The notes under the pieces were generated by a model. The model was not told the origin of the DNA, did not search any database, and worked only from the letters and a program-made list of their open reading frames with translations. Positions 8,653-16,286 of a stretch of DNA of 35,189 nt are shown one piece after another (position 1 is the first letter of the stretch; the number at the start of each line of letters is the position of its first letter). Source of the stretch: Nitrososphaerota archaeon. Its GTDB lineage: Archaea > Thermoproteota > Nitrososphaeria > Nitrososphaerales > Nitrosopumilaceae. The stretch covers positions 1 through 35,189 of the forward strand of contig VHBK01000013.1 of NCBI GenBank assembly GCA_016872015.1, in the 5' to 3' direction. The position numbers and the translations under genes are program-made.

Positions 8653-9255
8653 CTATCTTGTCTTGATGCCGGCCTTTGGGAATTTCATTCCAGCAACCCT
8701 AGTAGTCATGTCTTCGGAATTTGCATATTTTTCCACAACGTCCCAGTTTTCCTCAATTATCTTTGCCACTGGTTCTGGAACATCACCTTTCCAATCTATT
8801 TTTTTACCATTCGCGGCTTCGTACAACTTGTCCTTAACGGAGGATGCAGATAGCGCCTTTCGTGTGCCCACTCGAGGATTCAGCCTGTATGCTTTGAGCA
8901 TTAGGCCTTCGGTTTTATCACCAGTGTATGTGTAATAGTCGTCTCCAATTCCGTCTAGGATCTGCGCGCGCAGCTTCCAAGAATACGGAGACAAGATTGG
9001 TGGAAAATATCGATAAAATGGGGCATGAAACGTATAGTTTGAAGATACTTCAATCGAGTCGCCAAACACCAAAGTCAGCATTTTCTTTCTTATTTCGTAG
9101 CTGAATGGAAAGCTCTTACTGTTGATCTCAACACCGTCGTCCAAAAAGACAACTGGCATTACGATCACTTTGTCTTCTTTTTTTAGGTCGTTTATGATTT
9201 CCACATGGGCATTAGTTAACGGATTTAGGTGTGCAAGGTAAATTGCAACAGTCAA
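8653..9255 (-). CDS. Nucleotidyltransferase-superfamily protein with degenerate HIGH motif
   Basis: The 200-aa protein starts TVAIYLAHLNPLTNAHVEIIN. This has the beta-strand, N-P-x-T-N-x-H and helix layout of the nucleotidylyltransferase/NMNAT superfamily, with TNAH (14-17) in place of HxGH. LSASSVKDKL near 138-147 resembles the ISxTxVR phosphate-binding motif of the same fold. It is therefore probably a nucleotide or coenzyme transferase or a descendant of one. The substrate cannot be named. TTG start. It is the first gene of the ilvE-wlbA-trm112-wlbB run. The acidic loop FLDDGVEINSKSFPFSYEIRK lies where NMNATs bind substrate. Confidence 0.65.
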   Translation of the reverse strand: MTVAIYLAHLNPLTNAHVEIINDLKKEDKVIVMPVVFLDDGVEINSKSFPFSYEIRKKMLTLVFGDSIEVSSNYTFHAPFYRYFPPILSPYSWKLRAQILDGIGDDYYTYTGDKTEGLMLKAYRLNPRVGTRKALSASSVKDKLYEAANGKKIDWKGDVPEPVAKIIEENWDVVEKYANSEDMTTRVAGMKFPKAGIKTR

Positions 9256-9292
9256 GTGAGTTTGGTATTTTTTGCTACTATTTCAATTAATG

Positions 9293-9366
9293 TGGGGACG
9301 ATGGGACTTGAACCCATGATCTCCAGCGCCCGAGGCTGGCAGTATACCAAGCTAACCTACGTCCCC
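9293..9366 (-). tRNA. tRNA-Pro (CGG)
   Basis: Reading the minus strand gives a 7-bp acceptor (GGGGACG with CGTCCCC) and discriminator A. The anticodon stem is CCAGC/GCTGG with loop CTCGGGC (anticodon CGG). The T-arm ATGGG-TTCAAGT-CCCAT has a closed 5-bp stem. There is no intron and CCA is not encoded. An AT-rich element (TTTAATTTT to TAATATTG, 9379-9395) lies 15-30 nt upstream and can serve as the promoter. Confidence 0.96.
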
Positions 9367-9403
9367 GAATTCTGGGACAAAATTAAACAATATTACCTTT
9401 GAG

Positions 9404-10246
9404 TTATCCGTAAGATTCGTACTTTACATCAAAGCTTCCATCTGGACGCTTGTTTCTCTCTGTGACAAATCCTTTTGCCTCTAGATAGTCCATGCAACCA
9501 TCGATTGTTCCCTGCCATCCACAAATGTAGAACATTGTGTTCTGTGGGGTTACTCGCTCGCCAATCATTTGCTCTAGTGGTGATGGTGAGCCATCCTTGG
9601 TTCTCAGAAAAGTCTCCACTCTTCCTGTTTGGCCGCTCCAAGAACGATTAAACCATTCCTGTGGTCGGCTAATTGCTGCACGATATCTAAAGTTCCACTT
9701 GTCACGTCCCTTCTCAATGCTTTCCATTTCTAGATCTGTAAAGAGTTCTTTGTAGCTTAGCTCATCAATGTAACTTGCGCCGTGCAAAGCGACGACTTCC
9801 CGTTTGTCTCCTACCGCATGTAGGTGTTGTGCAAAGCTAACAAATGGTGCAATTCCGGTTCCACCACCAAGGCAAACAATTCTTCTCTCGTCTTTTTGTC
9901 CATCAGGTAGAGTGTCATTGATTTGCAATGCAGCACCTGTTGGCTTTATCCAGGTTATTTCGTCGCCTTCCCTTGCGTTGAATAATTGAGTGGTTAGTCT
10001 TCCAGGAAGTGGTTTTCTTACCCAGCGTATTACCAGCTCAATGTACTCTTTGTTTTCTGGATGCGATGCAATAGAATATGCTCGTCGAATTACTTTGCCT
10101 TCACTTGGAACATTCATTCCAATTGTCAAGAATTGACCAGCCTTGTAGTCTGGTATGACTCCATCATTTGGAACGAGACGGAAAATCGCCAAGTCCTCTT
10201 TTAGTAATTGAATATAAGTAATGGTTGCTTTGTTTTCTACGACCAC
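9404..10246 (-). CDS. Ferredoxin/flavodoxin-NADP reductase-like flavoprotein
   Basis: This FAD-dependent oxidoreductase of the ferredoxin-NADP+ reductase superfamily probably moves electrons between NAD(P)H and a ferredoxin-like carrier. The 280-aa protein carries the FAD motif RRAYSIAS (54-61), PGRLTTQLF (81-89) and the NAD(P)-ribose/pyrophosphate motif LGGGTGIAP (126-134). FYICGWQGTI near the C-terminus is the usual CG-x-x-G nicotinamide-side element. No 2Fe-2S domain is fused. GTG start, supported by a TATA-like TAAATATTT (about 10270-10278) about 26 nt upstream. It is a single gene between two tRNAs, so its redox partner is not shown by context. Confidence 0.88.
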   Translation of the reverse strand: MVVENKATITYIQLLKEDLAIFRLVPNDGVIPDYKAGQFLTIGMNVPSEGKVIRRAYSIASHPENKEYIELVIRWVRKPLPGRLTTQLFNAREGDEITWIKPTGAALQINDTLPDGQKDERRIVCLGGGTGIAPFVSFAQHLHAVGDKREVVALHGASYIDELSYKELFTDLEMESIEKGRDKWNFRYRAAISRPQEWFNRSWSGQTGRVETFLRTKDGSPSPLEQMIGERVTPQNTMFYICGWQGTIDGCMDYLEAKGFVTERNKRPDGSFDVKYESYG

Positions 10247-10365
10247 ATCAAGATCCGTCTTCTGACGGTTAAATATTTTATGTTAAATGATAATCAAATT
10301 TCTTTTTTCCAGCTAAACGTTAATAATCGATCTGAAAACTTGAAAGGCGACCAGTTTGGTTTTGT

Positions 10366-10439
10366 GGGCCGGTCGTCTAGACTGGTAGGATACGCCCTTG
10401 GCATGGGTGAGATCGAGGGTTCAAATCCCTCCCGGTCCA
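10366..10439 (+). tRNA. tRNA-Ala (GGC)
   Basis: The acceptor GGGCCGG pairs with CCGGTCC. The third pair is G-U, the G3:U70 identity element read by alanyl-tRNA synthetase. The anticodon loop is TTGGCAT (anticodon GGC) on a CGCCC/GGGTG stem, and the T-arm is GAGGG-TTCAAAT-CCCTC. Discriminator A, no intron, no encoded CCA. The 3' end is 1 nt from the stop codon of the convergent HEAT-repeat gene. Confidence 0.96.
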
Positions 10440-10440
10440 C

Positions 10441-11034
10441 TTACAGATTATTTCTGGCAAGGAAAATTAGCTTGCTAATTTCTGGATCGTTTTCTTGAGA
10501 TAGTTCGTCTAATTTTGTCAGTAATGTCCTGTCTTTGATGTCTATTGCCGACTTGATTGCACTCTTTTTGACCTCAGTATTGGTGTCTTTTAGGCATCTT
10601 TGTATTACATCTAGCGCTTCTGTTGCCCTAAGAAAGCCTAATGCCCCTATCGCACAAGAGCGCACCATAGCACTTTCATCCTCGGTTAGCTGAATTATTT
10701 TCGGTATGGATTTTTTCTCTCCTCTATTTGCCAAAACTAACGCACAATATCCACGGATGTTTTTGCTTTGGTTTTTTAGATTTGCAAGCAAAACATCTGA
10801 AATGTCTCTCTCATTTAGAAGTAAAGTGCTAAATGCTTCACCCCTTAACTCGATATCTGCATCATCGAACATGGAAATGATTGCCTCCAAAATCTTGGGT
10901 TCGGCAACGTTTGTAGACGATTCCAGTGCAGTCATTTTCTGTTCTTTTGAACCAGATTGTAGAGTCTTGATTTGCTCAAAAGTCATTTCTGGTATATCTT
11001 GCATGCCAATTAATAAGAAATTTTTGAATTGCAA
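10441..11034 (-). CDS. HEAT-repeat protein
   Basis: The 197-aa all-helical protein has about five HEAT-like repeats, for example DDADIELRGEAFSTLL, KNIRGYCALVLANRG, ESAMVRSCAIGALGFLRA and TEVKKSAIKSAIDI. Such proteins are protein-binding scaffolds (PBS-lyase/HEAT type). No catalytic site is seen. Two starts are possible: TTG at 11034 or ATG at 11004. The TTG lies 25 nt from a TATA box (11055-11063) that is equally far from the divergent alba start, so I keep it. ATG 11004 gives 187 aa and loses no repeat. The promoter may be shared with alba. The function is otherwise unknown. Confidence 0.82.
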   Translation of the reverse strand: MQFKNFLLIGMQDIPEMTFEQIKTLQSGSKEQKMTALESSTNVAEPKILEAIISMFDDADIELRGEAFSTLLLNERDISDVLLANLKNQSKNIRGYCALVLANRGEKKSIPKIIQLTEDESAMVRSCAIGALGFLRATEALDVIQRCLKDTNTEVKKSAIKSAIDIKDRTLLTKLDELSQENDPEISKLIFLARNNL

Positions 11035-11054
11035 GCAAGACTTTTGTTTTTAGC

Positions 11055-11063
11055 TTTAAATTA
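11055..11063. promoter_or_regulatory. Shared TATA box between HEAT gene and alba
   Basis: TTTAAATTA is nearly palindromic. Its centre (11059) is 25 nt from the TTG of the HEAT gene (11034) on the left and 25 nt from the ATG of alba (11084) on the right. No other good TATA candidate lies at the right distance for alba. Confidence 0.6.
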
Positions 11064-11083
11064 TCGATTCCTGTGATTAGTGC

Positions 11084-11368
11084 ATGTCCGAAAACAGAGA
11101 CGTAATTTTCATTGGCAAGAAGCCATTGATGGCGTATGTAACATCTACGCTGATTCAGTTGGCTAATCTTCCATCAGTGCATATCAAGGCCAGAGGACTA
11201 AGCATTGGACGCGCAGTAGATGTCGCACAAATCATCTCACGCAAAACAGAAAATACTGGATATTCCATTGGTCAAATCAAGATAGGCTCTGAACAACTAG
11301 AATCCAAAGACGGAAAGTCACGAAACGTATCCACAATAGAAATCGAAGTAAAGAGAAACACATCTTAA
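11084..11368 (+). CDS. albA: DNA/RNA-binding chromatin protein Alba
   Basis: Alba is a small dimeric nucleic-acid-binding protein that coats archaeal DNA and also binds RNA. The 94-aa length is standard. Family features are the N-terminal IFIGKKPLMAYVTS (the K12-K13 pair corresponds to the acetylatable lysines of crenarchaeal Alba), the ARGLSIGRAVDVAQII helix and a C-terminal strand STIEIEVKR. The ATG is 25 nt from a TATA box at 11055-11063, consistent with a leaderless transcript. The divergent neighbour is the HEAT-repeat gene. Confidence 0.96.
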   Translation: MSENRDVIFIGKKPLMAYVTSTLIQLANLPSVHIKARGLSIGRAVDVAQIISRKTENTGYSIGQIKIGSEQLESKDGKSRNVSTIEIEVKRNTS

Positions 11369-11394
11369 TCGTTTCTTTACTTGGACTTTTTTAT

Positions 11395-12258
11395 TTATCC
11401 ACTCTTGTAGCGATTTTCCATGTTTCGAAACTTGGACAATTCAACAATGTCATTGAATTGATCAAAGGTAACTACATTTTTTGCTAGTCTTTTTGTCGTG
11501 CCTGATTTCTTTAATTCCTTGAGAATGGCAAGTGAGGCAAAAGTATTGGCATAAAGAACTGATAGTGGATACAGGATTATCTTAAAGCCCATTTTATGTA
11601 GTTCTTTGGCAGAAAGCACTGGTGTTGCACCGCCCTCTATCATGTTTGCTACAAGCGGTGCATTGATCACTTTGCCAATTTTTTTCATCTCGTCAATGGA
11701 TCTTGGAGCCTCTACAAAGACTGCGTCTGCACCGATTTTTTTATAGTATTTTGCGCGCTCTATTGCATCCTCTAGGCCCCTAGTTGCCCTGGCATCTGTT
11801 CTTGCAACTATGATGAAGTCCTTGCTTTTTTTGGCATCAACTGCGGCTTGGAGCTTTTCTGCATATTCTTCTTTTTCAATTACCTCTTTTCCTGCCATGT
11901 GTCCACATCGCTTGGGCCATCTTTGGTCTTCTAGAAATATTCCTGCAGCGCCTGCAGACTGTAACTCGTTTACCAGCTTCCATACAGACAAAGCATTTCC
12001 ATAGCCTGTATCGGAATCAACTATTACGGGAACAGAGACTGCTCTGCAAATTCTTCTTGCATTCTCTGTAGTCTCTGCAGCTCCAATGAATCCATAGTCC
12101 GGCATTCCAAACAATGTGGCAGACGTGCCATATCCTGTTTGAAACATTGCCTCAAAGCCCACTTTCTGCGCAATTTTTGCACCAATTGCATCGTAGACGC
12201 CAGGAATTACAAGTGGCTTTGATGGATCATTGATAAGCTGCTTTAGGGTTTTCAACAA
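11395..12258 (-). CDS. Isocitrate lyase / PEP mutase superfamily enzyme, methylisocitrate-lyase-like
   Basis: This (beta/alpha)8-barrel enzyme makes or breaks C-C bonds next to carboxylates. The 287-aa length fits 2-methylisocitrate lyase, oxaloacetate decarboxylase and related members. D81 and D83 in VDSDTGYGN bind Mg2+. EDQRWPKRCGHMAGKEVI (110-127) holds the KRCGH loop with C118, the catalytic cysteine of the lyase branch. ARTDAR (about 148-153) and EAPRS follow as usual. KRCGH favours a lyase over PEP mutase, but the substrate is not determined. The start is TTG 12258 with a TATA-like ATAAATAAC about 23 nt upstream. Monocistronic by context. Confidence 0.87.
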   Translation of the reverse strand: MLKTLKQLINDPSKPLVIPGVYDAIGAKIAQKVGFEAMFQTGYGTSATLFGMPDYGFIGAAETTENARRICRAVSVPVIVDSDTGYGNALSVWKLVNELQSAGAAGIFLEDQRWPKRCGHMAGKEVIEKEEYAEKLQAAVDAKKSKDFIIVARTDARATRGLEDAIERAKYYKKIGADAVFVEAPRSIDEMKKIGKVINAPLVANMIEGGATPVLSAKELHKMGFKIILYPLSVLYANTFASLAILKELKKSGTTKRLAKNVVTFDQFNDIVELSKFRNMENRYKSG

Positions 12259-12338
12259 AAAACATGGTTGACTTTGTTATTTATGAATAGCTACATTTGA
12301 TCCATAATTTGCAAAAACACTTACTTGTCCTACATAGG

Positions 12339-12354
12339 ATTTAATTATCGCTAG
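12339..12354 (+). promoter_or_regulatory. Promoter of the secreted-protein gene with PadR-like half-site
   Basis: TATA-like ATTTAATTA (12339-12347) is centred about 28 nt before ATG 12371. Directly after it, ATCGCTAG (12347-12354) equals the first 8 of 12 bases of the palindrome found twice at the padR start. Confidence 0.5.
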
Positions 12355-12370
12355 GCTCGACCCAAAATCA

Positions 12371-13189
12371 ATGACCAAGCTATTACAAGTATTGATTGCA
12401 GCAGGAATTCTTTCAATCTCACTGTTTACAGCTAACGTTTATGCATCAGAAAATGCAAACTGTAGCCGGGACTGTGAAGCGCCGACACTTGGTGTGTTAT
12501 ACACTGGACAAAAAGTAATCGAAAAGGGATTTACAATTAACGACAAGGCATTTGATGTTGCAGAACGAACACAAACAGTGCCAACAACCGCACTTAGAAC
12601 TGGACAGCCAGTAAATGTCAAGGTTATAACATATGAAAATTCTGGCGCAACCTATCTTAGAGACGTCTCGCTATCAATTGGTAATTTTGAGGATGACCGG
12701 CACAAAAACATGCTTGCCACAATATCGTTCCAACAACCGTTCACTGGGCTGCTGAACAGGCCTCTTGCCTCGGGCTCTGACGTATCTCAAACCACCACAG
12801 TCGACGATCCAACCGGACTGCTCAAGGATGTCACAATTACCGCGTCTGAGGTTGACTCGTATAGGACCAAAGTTGAAATGTCATTTAAGATACTGCGACC
12901 ACTTGATAATTCTGATATCATAATCCAAACAATGGATGCAAAAAGGCACACTGGCTATAATGTGCTATATGACGCAATCAAAGTGGGCGGCAAAGACATT
13001 ACTGAAAAGCCAACGCCGCCGGCAAAAACACCTCCACCCCCACCACTAAAGCAATTGCAAAAGAAGGTCCCACTGCAAAACGTGGAATGCCGTGATGGCT
13101 ATGAAAAGGTCACTCGAAATAATGGCGCTGTAGCATGCGTGTCTACATACACTGCAGACATGCTAAGAAACATGGGTCTGGCTTCCTAG
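12371..13189 (+). CDS. Secreted protein of unknown function
   Basis: The 272-aa product begins with a clear signal peptide (hydrophobic residues about 5-23, likely cut after ANVYA at 25-26). The mature part is mostly beta-strand-like with few hydrophobic runs, a CSRDC pair near the new N-terminus, then a proline-rich linker (about 214-228). A short C-terminal module has two cysteines (ECRDGYEKVTRNNGAVACV) followed by a T-A-x-x-L-x-x-x-G end. I recall similar cysteine-containing C-terminal endings in other Nitrosopumilus-type exported proteins, which is memory and not a search. Its TATA box is about 28 nt upstream, and a PadR-like half-site follows that box. Convergent with padR, sharing CTAG at the stops. 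Confidence 0.8.
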   Translation: MTKLLQVLIAAGILSISLFTANVYASENANCSRDCEAPTLGVLYTGQKVIEKGFTINDKAFDVAERTQTVPTTALRTGQPVNVKVITYENSGATYLRDVSLSIGNFEDDRHKNMLATISFQQPFTGLLNRPLASGSDVSQTTTVDDPTGLLKDVTITASEVDSYRTKVEMSFKILRPLDNSDIIIQTMDAKRHTGYNVLYDAIKVGGKDITEKPTPPAKTPPPPPLKQLQKKVPLQNVECRDGYEKVTRNNGAVACVSTYTADMLRNMGLAS

Positions 13190-13692
13190 TCGATTTTAAT
13201 CTCTTTTCCCTGCTTTGATTCCTGGGCGTCTAGCTTTTGCAGCTCGCTTTGGAGGAACTTTCTGTACTTTGACATTTCGTCTTTGGTCATCTTGGATACA
13301 TTAGATGATAGCAGCGTGCCCATCATGTTCATTCTCTCAATTAGGTCCATTGCTACAAATCTTCCAACATTCTTGACTCGCATTAGGACATCCAGCTGAT
13401 TTTTTATCACTTGGTTTATCTTTTCTAGGTCTTCGGATGTTGCCTTGCCCTTCTTTGTTATCTGGTATTTTCCGTCCTTTGTCTCCTCAACTAGTCCTTC
13501 GTCTAGCAGTCTTCCCAAAAGAGGATAGATTAATCCAGGTGATGGCTTCCACATTCCCTCGCTTTGCGCTTCTGCCGAATCGATGATCTCTTTGCCTGTA
13601 TGCGGTTTTGTGGACAATAGTTCCAAAATGTAATGCCTAGAGAATCCCCGAGGAACTGAGCTTCCTACTCGCTGAAACCATTCTGATACCAT
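13186..13692 (-). CDS. PadR-family transcriptional regulator
   Basis: This winged-helix repressor-type protein has 168 aa. The PadR core is plain: SRHYILELLSTKPHTGKEIID (helices 1-2), MWKPSPGLIYPLLGRLLDEGLVEE (recognition helix and wing) and YQITKKGKATSEDL. A long helical C-terminal region (about 90-160, methionine-rich IERMNMMGTLLSSNVSKM) probably dimerises and may sense a ligand. The ATG overlaps a double palindrome (13691-13714), and a TATA-like TTATATTTA follows at 13713-13723, placing the operator between TATA and start. Self-repression is therefore likely. Nearby candidates for control are the secreted protein and, more weakly, sdhA. Confidence 0.93.
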   Translation of the reverse strand: MVSEWFQRVGSSVPRGFSRHYILELLSTKPHTGKEIIDSAEAQSEGMWKPSPGLIYPLLGRLLDEGLVEETKDGKYQITKKGKATSEDLEKINQVIKNQLDVLMRVKNVGRFVAMDLIERMNMMGTLLSSNVSKMTKDEMSKYRKFLQSELQKLDAQESKQGKEIKID

Positions 13693-13714
13693 CGCTAGCG
13701 ATATCGCTAGCGAT
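13691..13714. promoter_or_regulatory. Double palindromic operator at the padR start
   Basis: Two abutting copies of the self-complementary 12-mer ATCGCTAGCGAT occupy exactly 24 bp, so the whole block is also a perfect palindrome. It overlaps the padR start codon and touches the TATA-like element of padR (13713-13723 on the minus strand). PadR dimers bind such inverted repeats and usually repress their own gene. Confidence 0.8.
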
Positions 13715-13760
13715 AAATATAAGGATTGTGAACAAATTTTGGCGTTTTTCTTTTGAATAC

Positions 13761-13784
13761 ATATTTATCCGATTTTTGGAGGTC
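13761..13784 (+). promoter_or_regulatory. sdhA promoter and Shine-Dalgarno-like site
   Basis: A TATA-like ATATTTAT (13761-13768) is centred about 29 nt before the sdhA ATG, and GGAGGT (13778-13783) lies 10 nt before it. If transcription starts about 26 nt after the TATA centre the GGAGGT would not be in the mRNA, so only one of the two signals may be used. Confidence 0.5.
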
Positions 13785-13793
13785 CAATAGCAG

Positions 13794-15506
13794 ATGGTTG
13801 ATTCTATCGAATATGATCTGATTATTGTTGGATCGGGTCTTGCAGGTCTTCGCGCGGCAATAGAAGCAGCGAAGACAAGCTCGAATCTAAAGATAGGAGT
13901 CATATCCAAAGTTCAGGTAATGCGTTCTCACTCGGTTTCTGCCGAGGGTGGAACAGCTGCAGCACTGTTTGAAGAAGAAGGAGACAGTATCGAGTCTCAC
14001 ATTTATGATACTGTAAAGGGAAGCGATTTTTTGGCAGACCAAGATGTTGCAGAGCGACTCTGCAGGGAAATGCCAAGAGAGGTCTACCAGCTGGAGCACT
14101 GGGGGATGCCATGGTCTAGAAGAAAGGACGGACGAATTGCGCAAAGGCACTTTGGTGGTTACAGCTTCCCACGCGCTACGTTTGCCTCAGACAAGGTTGG
14201 CTTTTTTGAAATGCAGACCCTCTATGATACTTGTCTGAAATTTGACAACATTTCATTTCTCAACGAATGGTTTGTTACCGCAATAATTCATGATGGTCAG
14301 CAATTCATGGGAGTTACTGCAATAGAGTTGTCAAGTGGTACATTTTACACAATTCGGGCAAAGGCAATGATAATTGCAACAGGAGGAGCGGGAAGAATTT
14401 ACTCATTTTCTACATATGCGTTGTCTTCAACACCTGATGGTCTGGATATGGCGTACAGGGCAGGCCTTGCATTAAAGGACATGGAATTTGTCCAGTTTCA
14501 TCCAACTGGAATCCTGCCATCTGGAATTTTAATCACCGAAGCAGCTAGAGGAGAAGGCGGTTACCTGCTTAACAAGGATGGTGAGCGATTCATGACGCGA
14601 TACGCTCCAAGCAAGATGGAGCTTGCACCTCGTGATATAGTTTCAAGATCAATTATGAGTGAAATCCGTGAGGGACGCGGATTCAAGCACGAAACAGGGG
14701 TTGACTGCATGAAGCTAGACCTGCGACATATTGGTGACGAAGCAATCAAGGAAAAACTGGGTGCTATACGAGAAATATCAATCAAGTTCTCTGGAATAGA
14801 TCCGGCGCAGGAGCCACTTGACATCAGACCAGTGTGTCACTACATGATGGGTGGAATCCACACAAATATCGATGGCGCAACAGAACTCAAGGGAGTGTGG
14901 GCCGCAGGCGAAGCTGCATGCAATTCCGTCCATGGAGCAAACAGACTTGGAGCAAACTCTACGTCTGAATGTATTGTTTGGGGCAAGATCACGGGAAAAA
15001 ATGCAGCAGAATATGCACTAAACGCAAAGACCTCATCGCAATTCCCACATCAACTAGTTACACTGGAAGAAAAAAGAATCTATGACGGAATATTTCGCGG
15101 ACAAGGAGAATACAACCCATACGAAATACGACAAGAGCTTACTGATACAATGAATGATAAGGCATACGTATACAGAACAGAATCAGATCTGGTCGAAGGA
15201 CTCAAAAAACTGCGCGAACTAAAGGCAAGGACCTGGAAACATGTGGACGACAAGGCAAAGGAATACAACACAAACTTTTCCAATGTAATGGAGCTTGACT
15301 CGATGTTCCGAGTGGCCGAAGTAGTGCTAATTGGCGCAATCAATAGACGCGAATCTCGTGGAGCCCATGCAAGACTGGACTATCCAAGCAGAGATGATGC
15401 AAACTTTTTACATCACACACTTGCTTACTATGATCCAAAAGAGCCAATAATGAAAAAGCACCCAGTAACCATAACTAGATACCAACCAGTGGAGAGAAAA
15501 TACTAA
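13794..15506 (+). CDS. sdhA: Succinate dehydrogenase flavoprotein subunit
   Basis: This is the catalytic subunit of complex II, oxidising succinate to fumarate on covalently bound FAD. The 570-aa protein has the dinucleotide loop GSGLAG (13-18), the FAD-attachment histidine in RSHSVSAEGG (H46), FVQFHPTGI, TEAARGEGGYLLN and GANRLGANS near the C-terminal part of the FAD domain. The helical C-terminal domain (about 430-570) contains the ESRGAHARLDYP segment with an active-site-type arginine. It is the first gene of sdhA-C-D-B, and its stop overlaps the sdhC start (TAATG). Fumarate reductase has the same fold. An aerobic archaeon favours SDH. Confidence 0.97.
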   Translation: MVDSIEYDLIIVGSGLAGLRAAIEAAKTSSNLKIGVISKVQVMRSHSVSAEGGTAAALFEEEGDSIESHIYDTVKGSDFLADQDVAERLCREMPREVYQLEHWGMPWSRRKDGRIAQRHFGGYSFPRATFASDKVGFFEMQTLYDTCLKFDNISFLNEWFVTAIIHDGQQFMGVTAIELSSGTFYTIRAKAMIIATGGAGRIYSFSTYALSSTPDGLDMAYRAGLALKDMEFVQFHPTGILPSGILITEAARGEGGYLLNKDGERFMTRYAPSKMELAPRDIVSRSIMSEIREGRGFKHETGVDCMKLDLRHIGDEAIKEKLGAIREISIKFSGIDPAQEPLDIRPVCHYMMGGIHTNIDGATELKGVWAAGEAACNSVHGANRLGANSTSECIVWGKITGKNAAEYALNAKTSSQFPHQLVTLEEKRIYDGIFRGQGEYNPYEIRQELTDTMNDKAYVYRTESDLVEGLKKLRELKARTWKHVDDKAKEYNTNFSNVMELDSMFRVAEVVLIGAINRRESRGAHARLDYPSRDDANFLHHTLAYYDPKEPIMKKHPVTITRYQPVERKY

Positions 15507-15937
15507 TGAAACGAAACGAAAACCGCGAGGGAATCAAAGGCATGGCAAACCCAGGCCGATACGGAATAGAGCGCTTTGCCTATTGGCTGATGAGAATCAC
15601 AGGCCTAGGCCTCTTGGCATATTTTATTGGGCACATCTATGAAACAAGCAACATCGTCAATGGCAAGACCGCTTGGGAAAACATGTTGTCTATGACACAA
15701 ACCACGGAAGGACACGTGTTACTGACACTGGTAATTGGCATGTGCGTGTTCCACACTGCAAACGGAATTCGAGTAATGCTAGGCCACGGCGGATACGGAG
15801 TTGGCAAGCCGGCACGACCTGACTATCCGTATACTCCGGCATCCCAAAACAACATGCACAAGCTTTGCATTTATGCATCGATTGGATTGGCAGCACTTGC
15901 AATGATGTATGGAATGTCGGTATTGTTTGGTGAATAA
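15506..15937 (+). CDS. sdhC: Succinate dehydrogenase membrane anchor SdhC
   Basis: This 143-aa membrane protein between sdhA and sdhD has three hydrophobic helices (about 27-47, 71-93 and 118-140). Histidines in GHIYETSN (H43) and FHTANGIRVMLGHGG (about 83-97) are candidates for heme b and quinone contacts. The HxxNGxR pattern is typical of SdhC/cytochrome b556. Starts at ATG 15506, overlapping the sdhA stop by 1 nt. Confidence 0.88.
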   Translation: MKRNENREGIKGMANPGRYGIERFAYWLMRITGLGLLAYFIGHIYETSNIVNGKTAWENMLSMTQTTEGHVLLTLVIGMCVFHTANGIRVMLGHGGYGVGKPARPDYPYTPASQNNMHKLCIYASIGLAALAMMYGMSVLFGE

Positions 15938-15938
15938 A

Positions 15939-16286
15939 ATGCGCGAAAGCACGATAATGAAAATCCACTATGGGACAGCCCTTGCTGCCGTAGTGCTAGT
16001 TGCAGTACATGTTTTGTTTCGAGTCACTATGATGAACTATGAAGATTCACTTGCATACGAGAATGTCCTTGCAAACTACAAGTATCTTCCATATGCAATA
16101 ATGCTGGAATTGATTCTGGTGTTATTGTCGGTGCACGGATTCAATGGATTGCGTGTCATATTACTAGAGCTAAAGCAGGGCCGATCATATGAAAAAGCAG
16201 TGACATACGGATGCATTGCGGGAATGGCAGGCCTAATAGCATATGGTTCAAGGACTATATTGATGGCAAGCATGGGGATTACGTAA
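15939..16286 (+). CDS. sdhD: Succinate dehydrogenase membrane anchor SdhD
   Basis: This second small anchor subunit has 115 aa from ATG 15939, which lies 1 nt after the sdhC stop. A longer reading from 15909 would overlap sdhC by 29 nt and adds a poor N-terminus, so I chose the later start. Three hydrophobic helices are visible (about 8-25, 48-68 and 90-111). VHVLFRV (H19 region) and SVHGFNGLRVILLE (HxxNGxR again) supply heme/quinone-type residues. Immediately followed by sdhB. Confidence 0.88.
   Translation: MRESTIMKIHYGTALAAVVLVAVHVLFRVTMMNYEDSLAYENVLANYKYLPYAIMLELILVLLSVHGFNGLRVILLELKQGRSYEKAVTYGCIAGMAGLIAYGSRTILMASMGIT

Noticed and set aside
10208-10498. 96-aa plus-strand ORF
   Set aside because: Runs straight through tRNA-Ala, so it is a chance frame.
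15909-15938. N-terminal extension of SdhD to 15909
   Set aside because: Overlaps the end of sdhC. ATG 15939 gives the usual length and 1-nt spacing.
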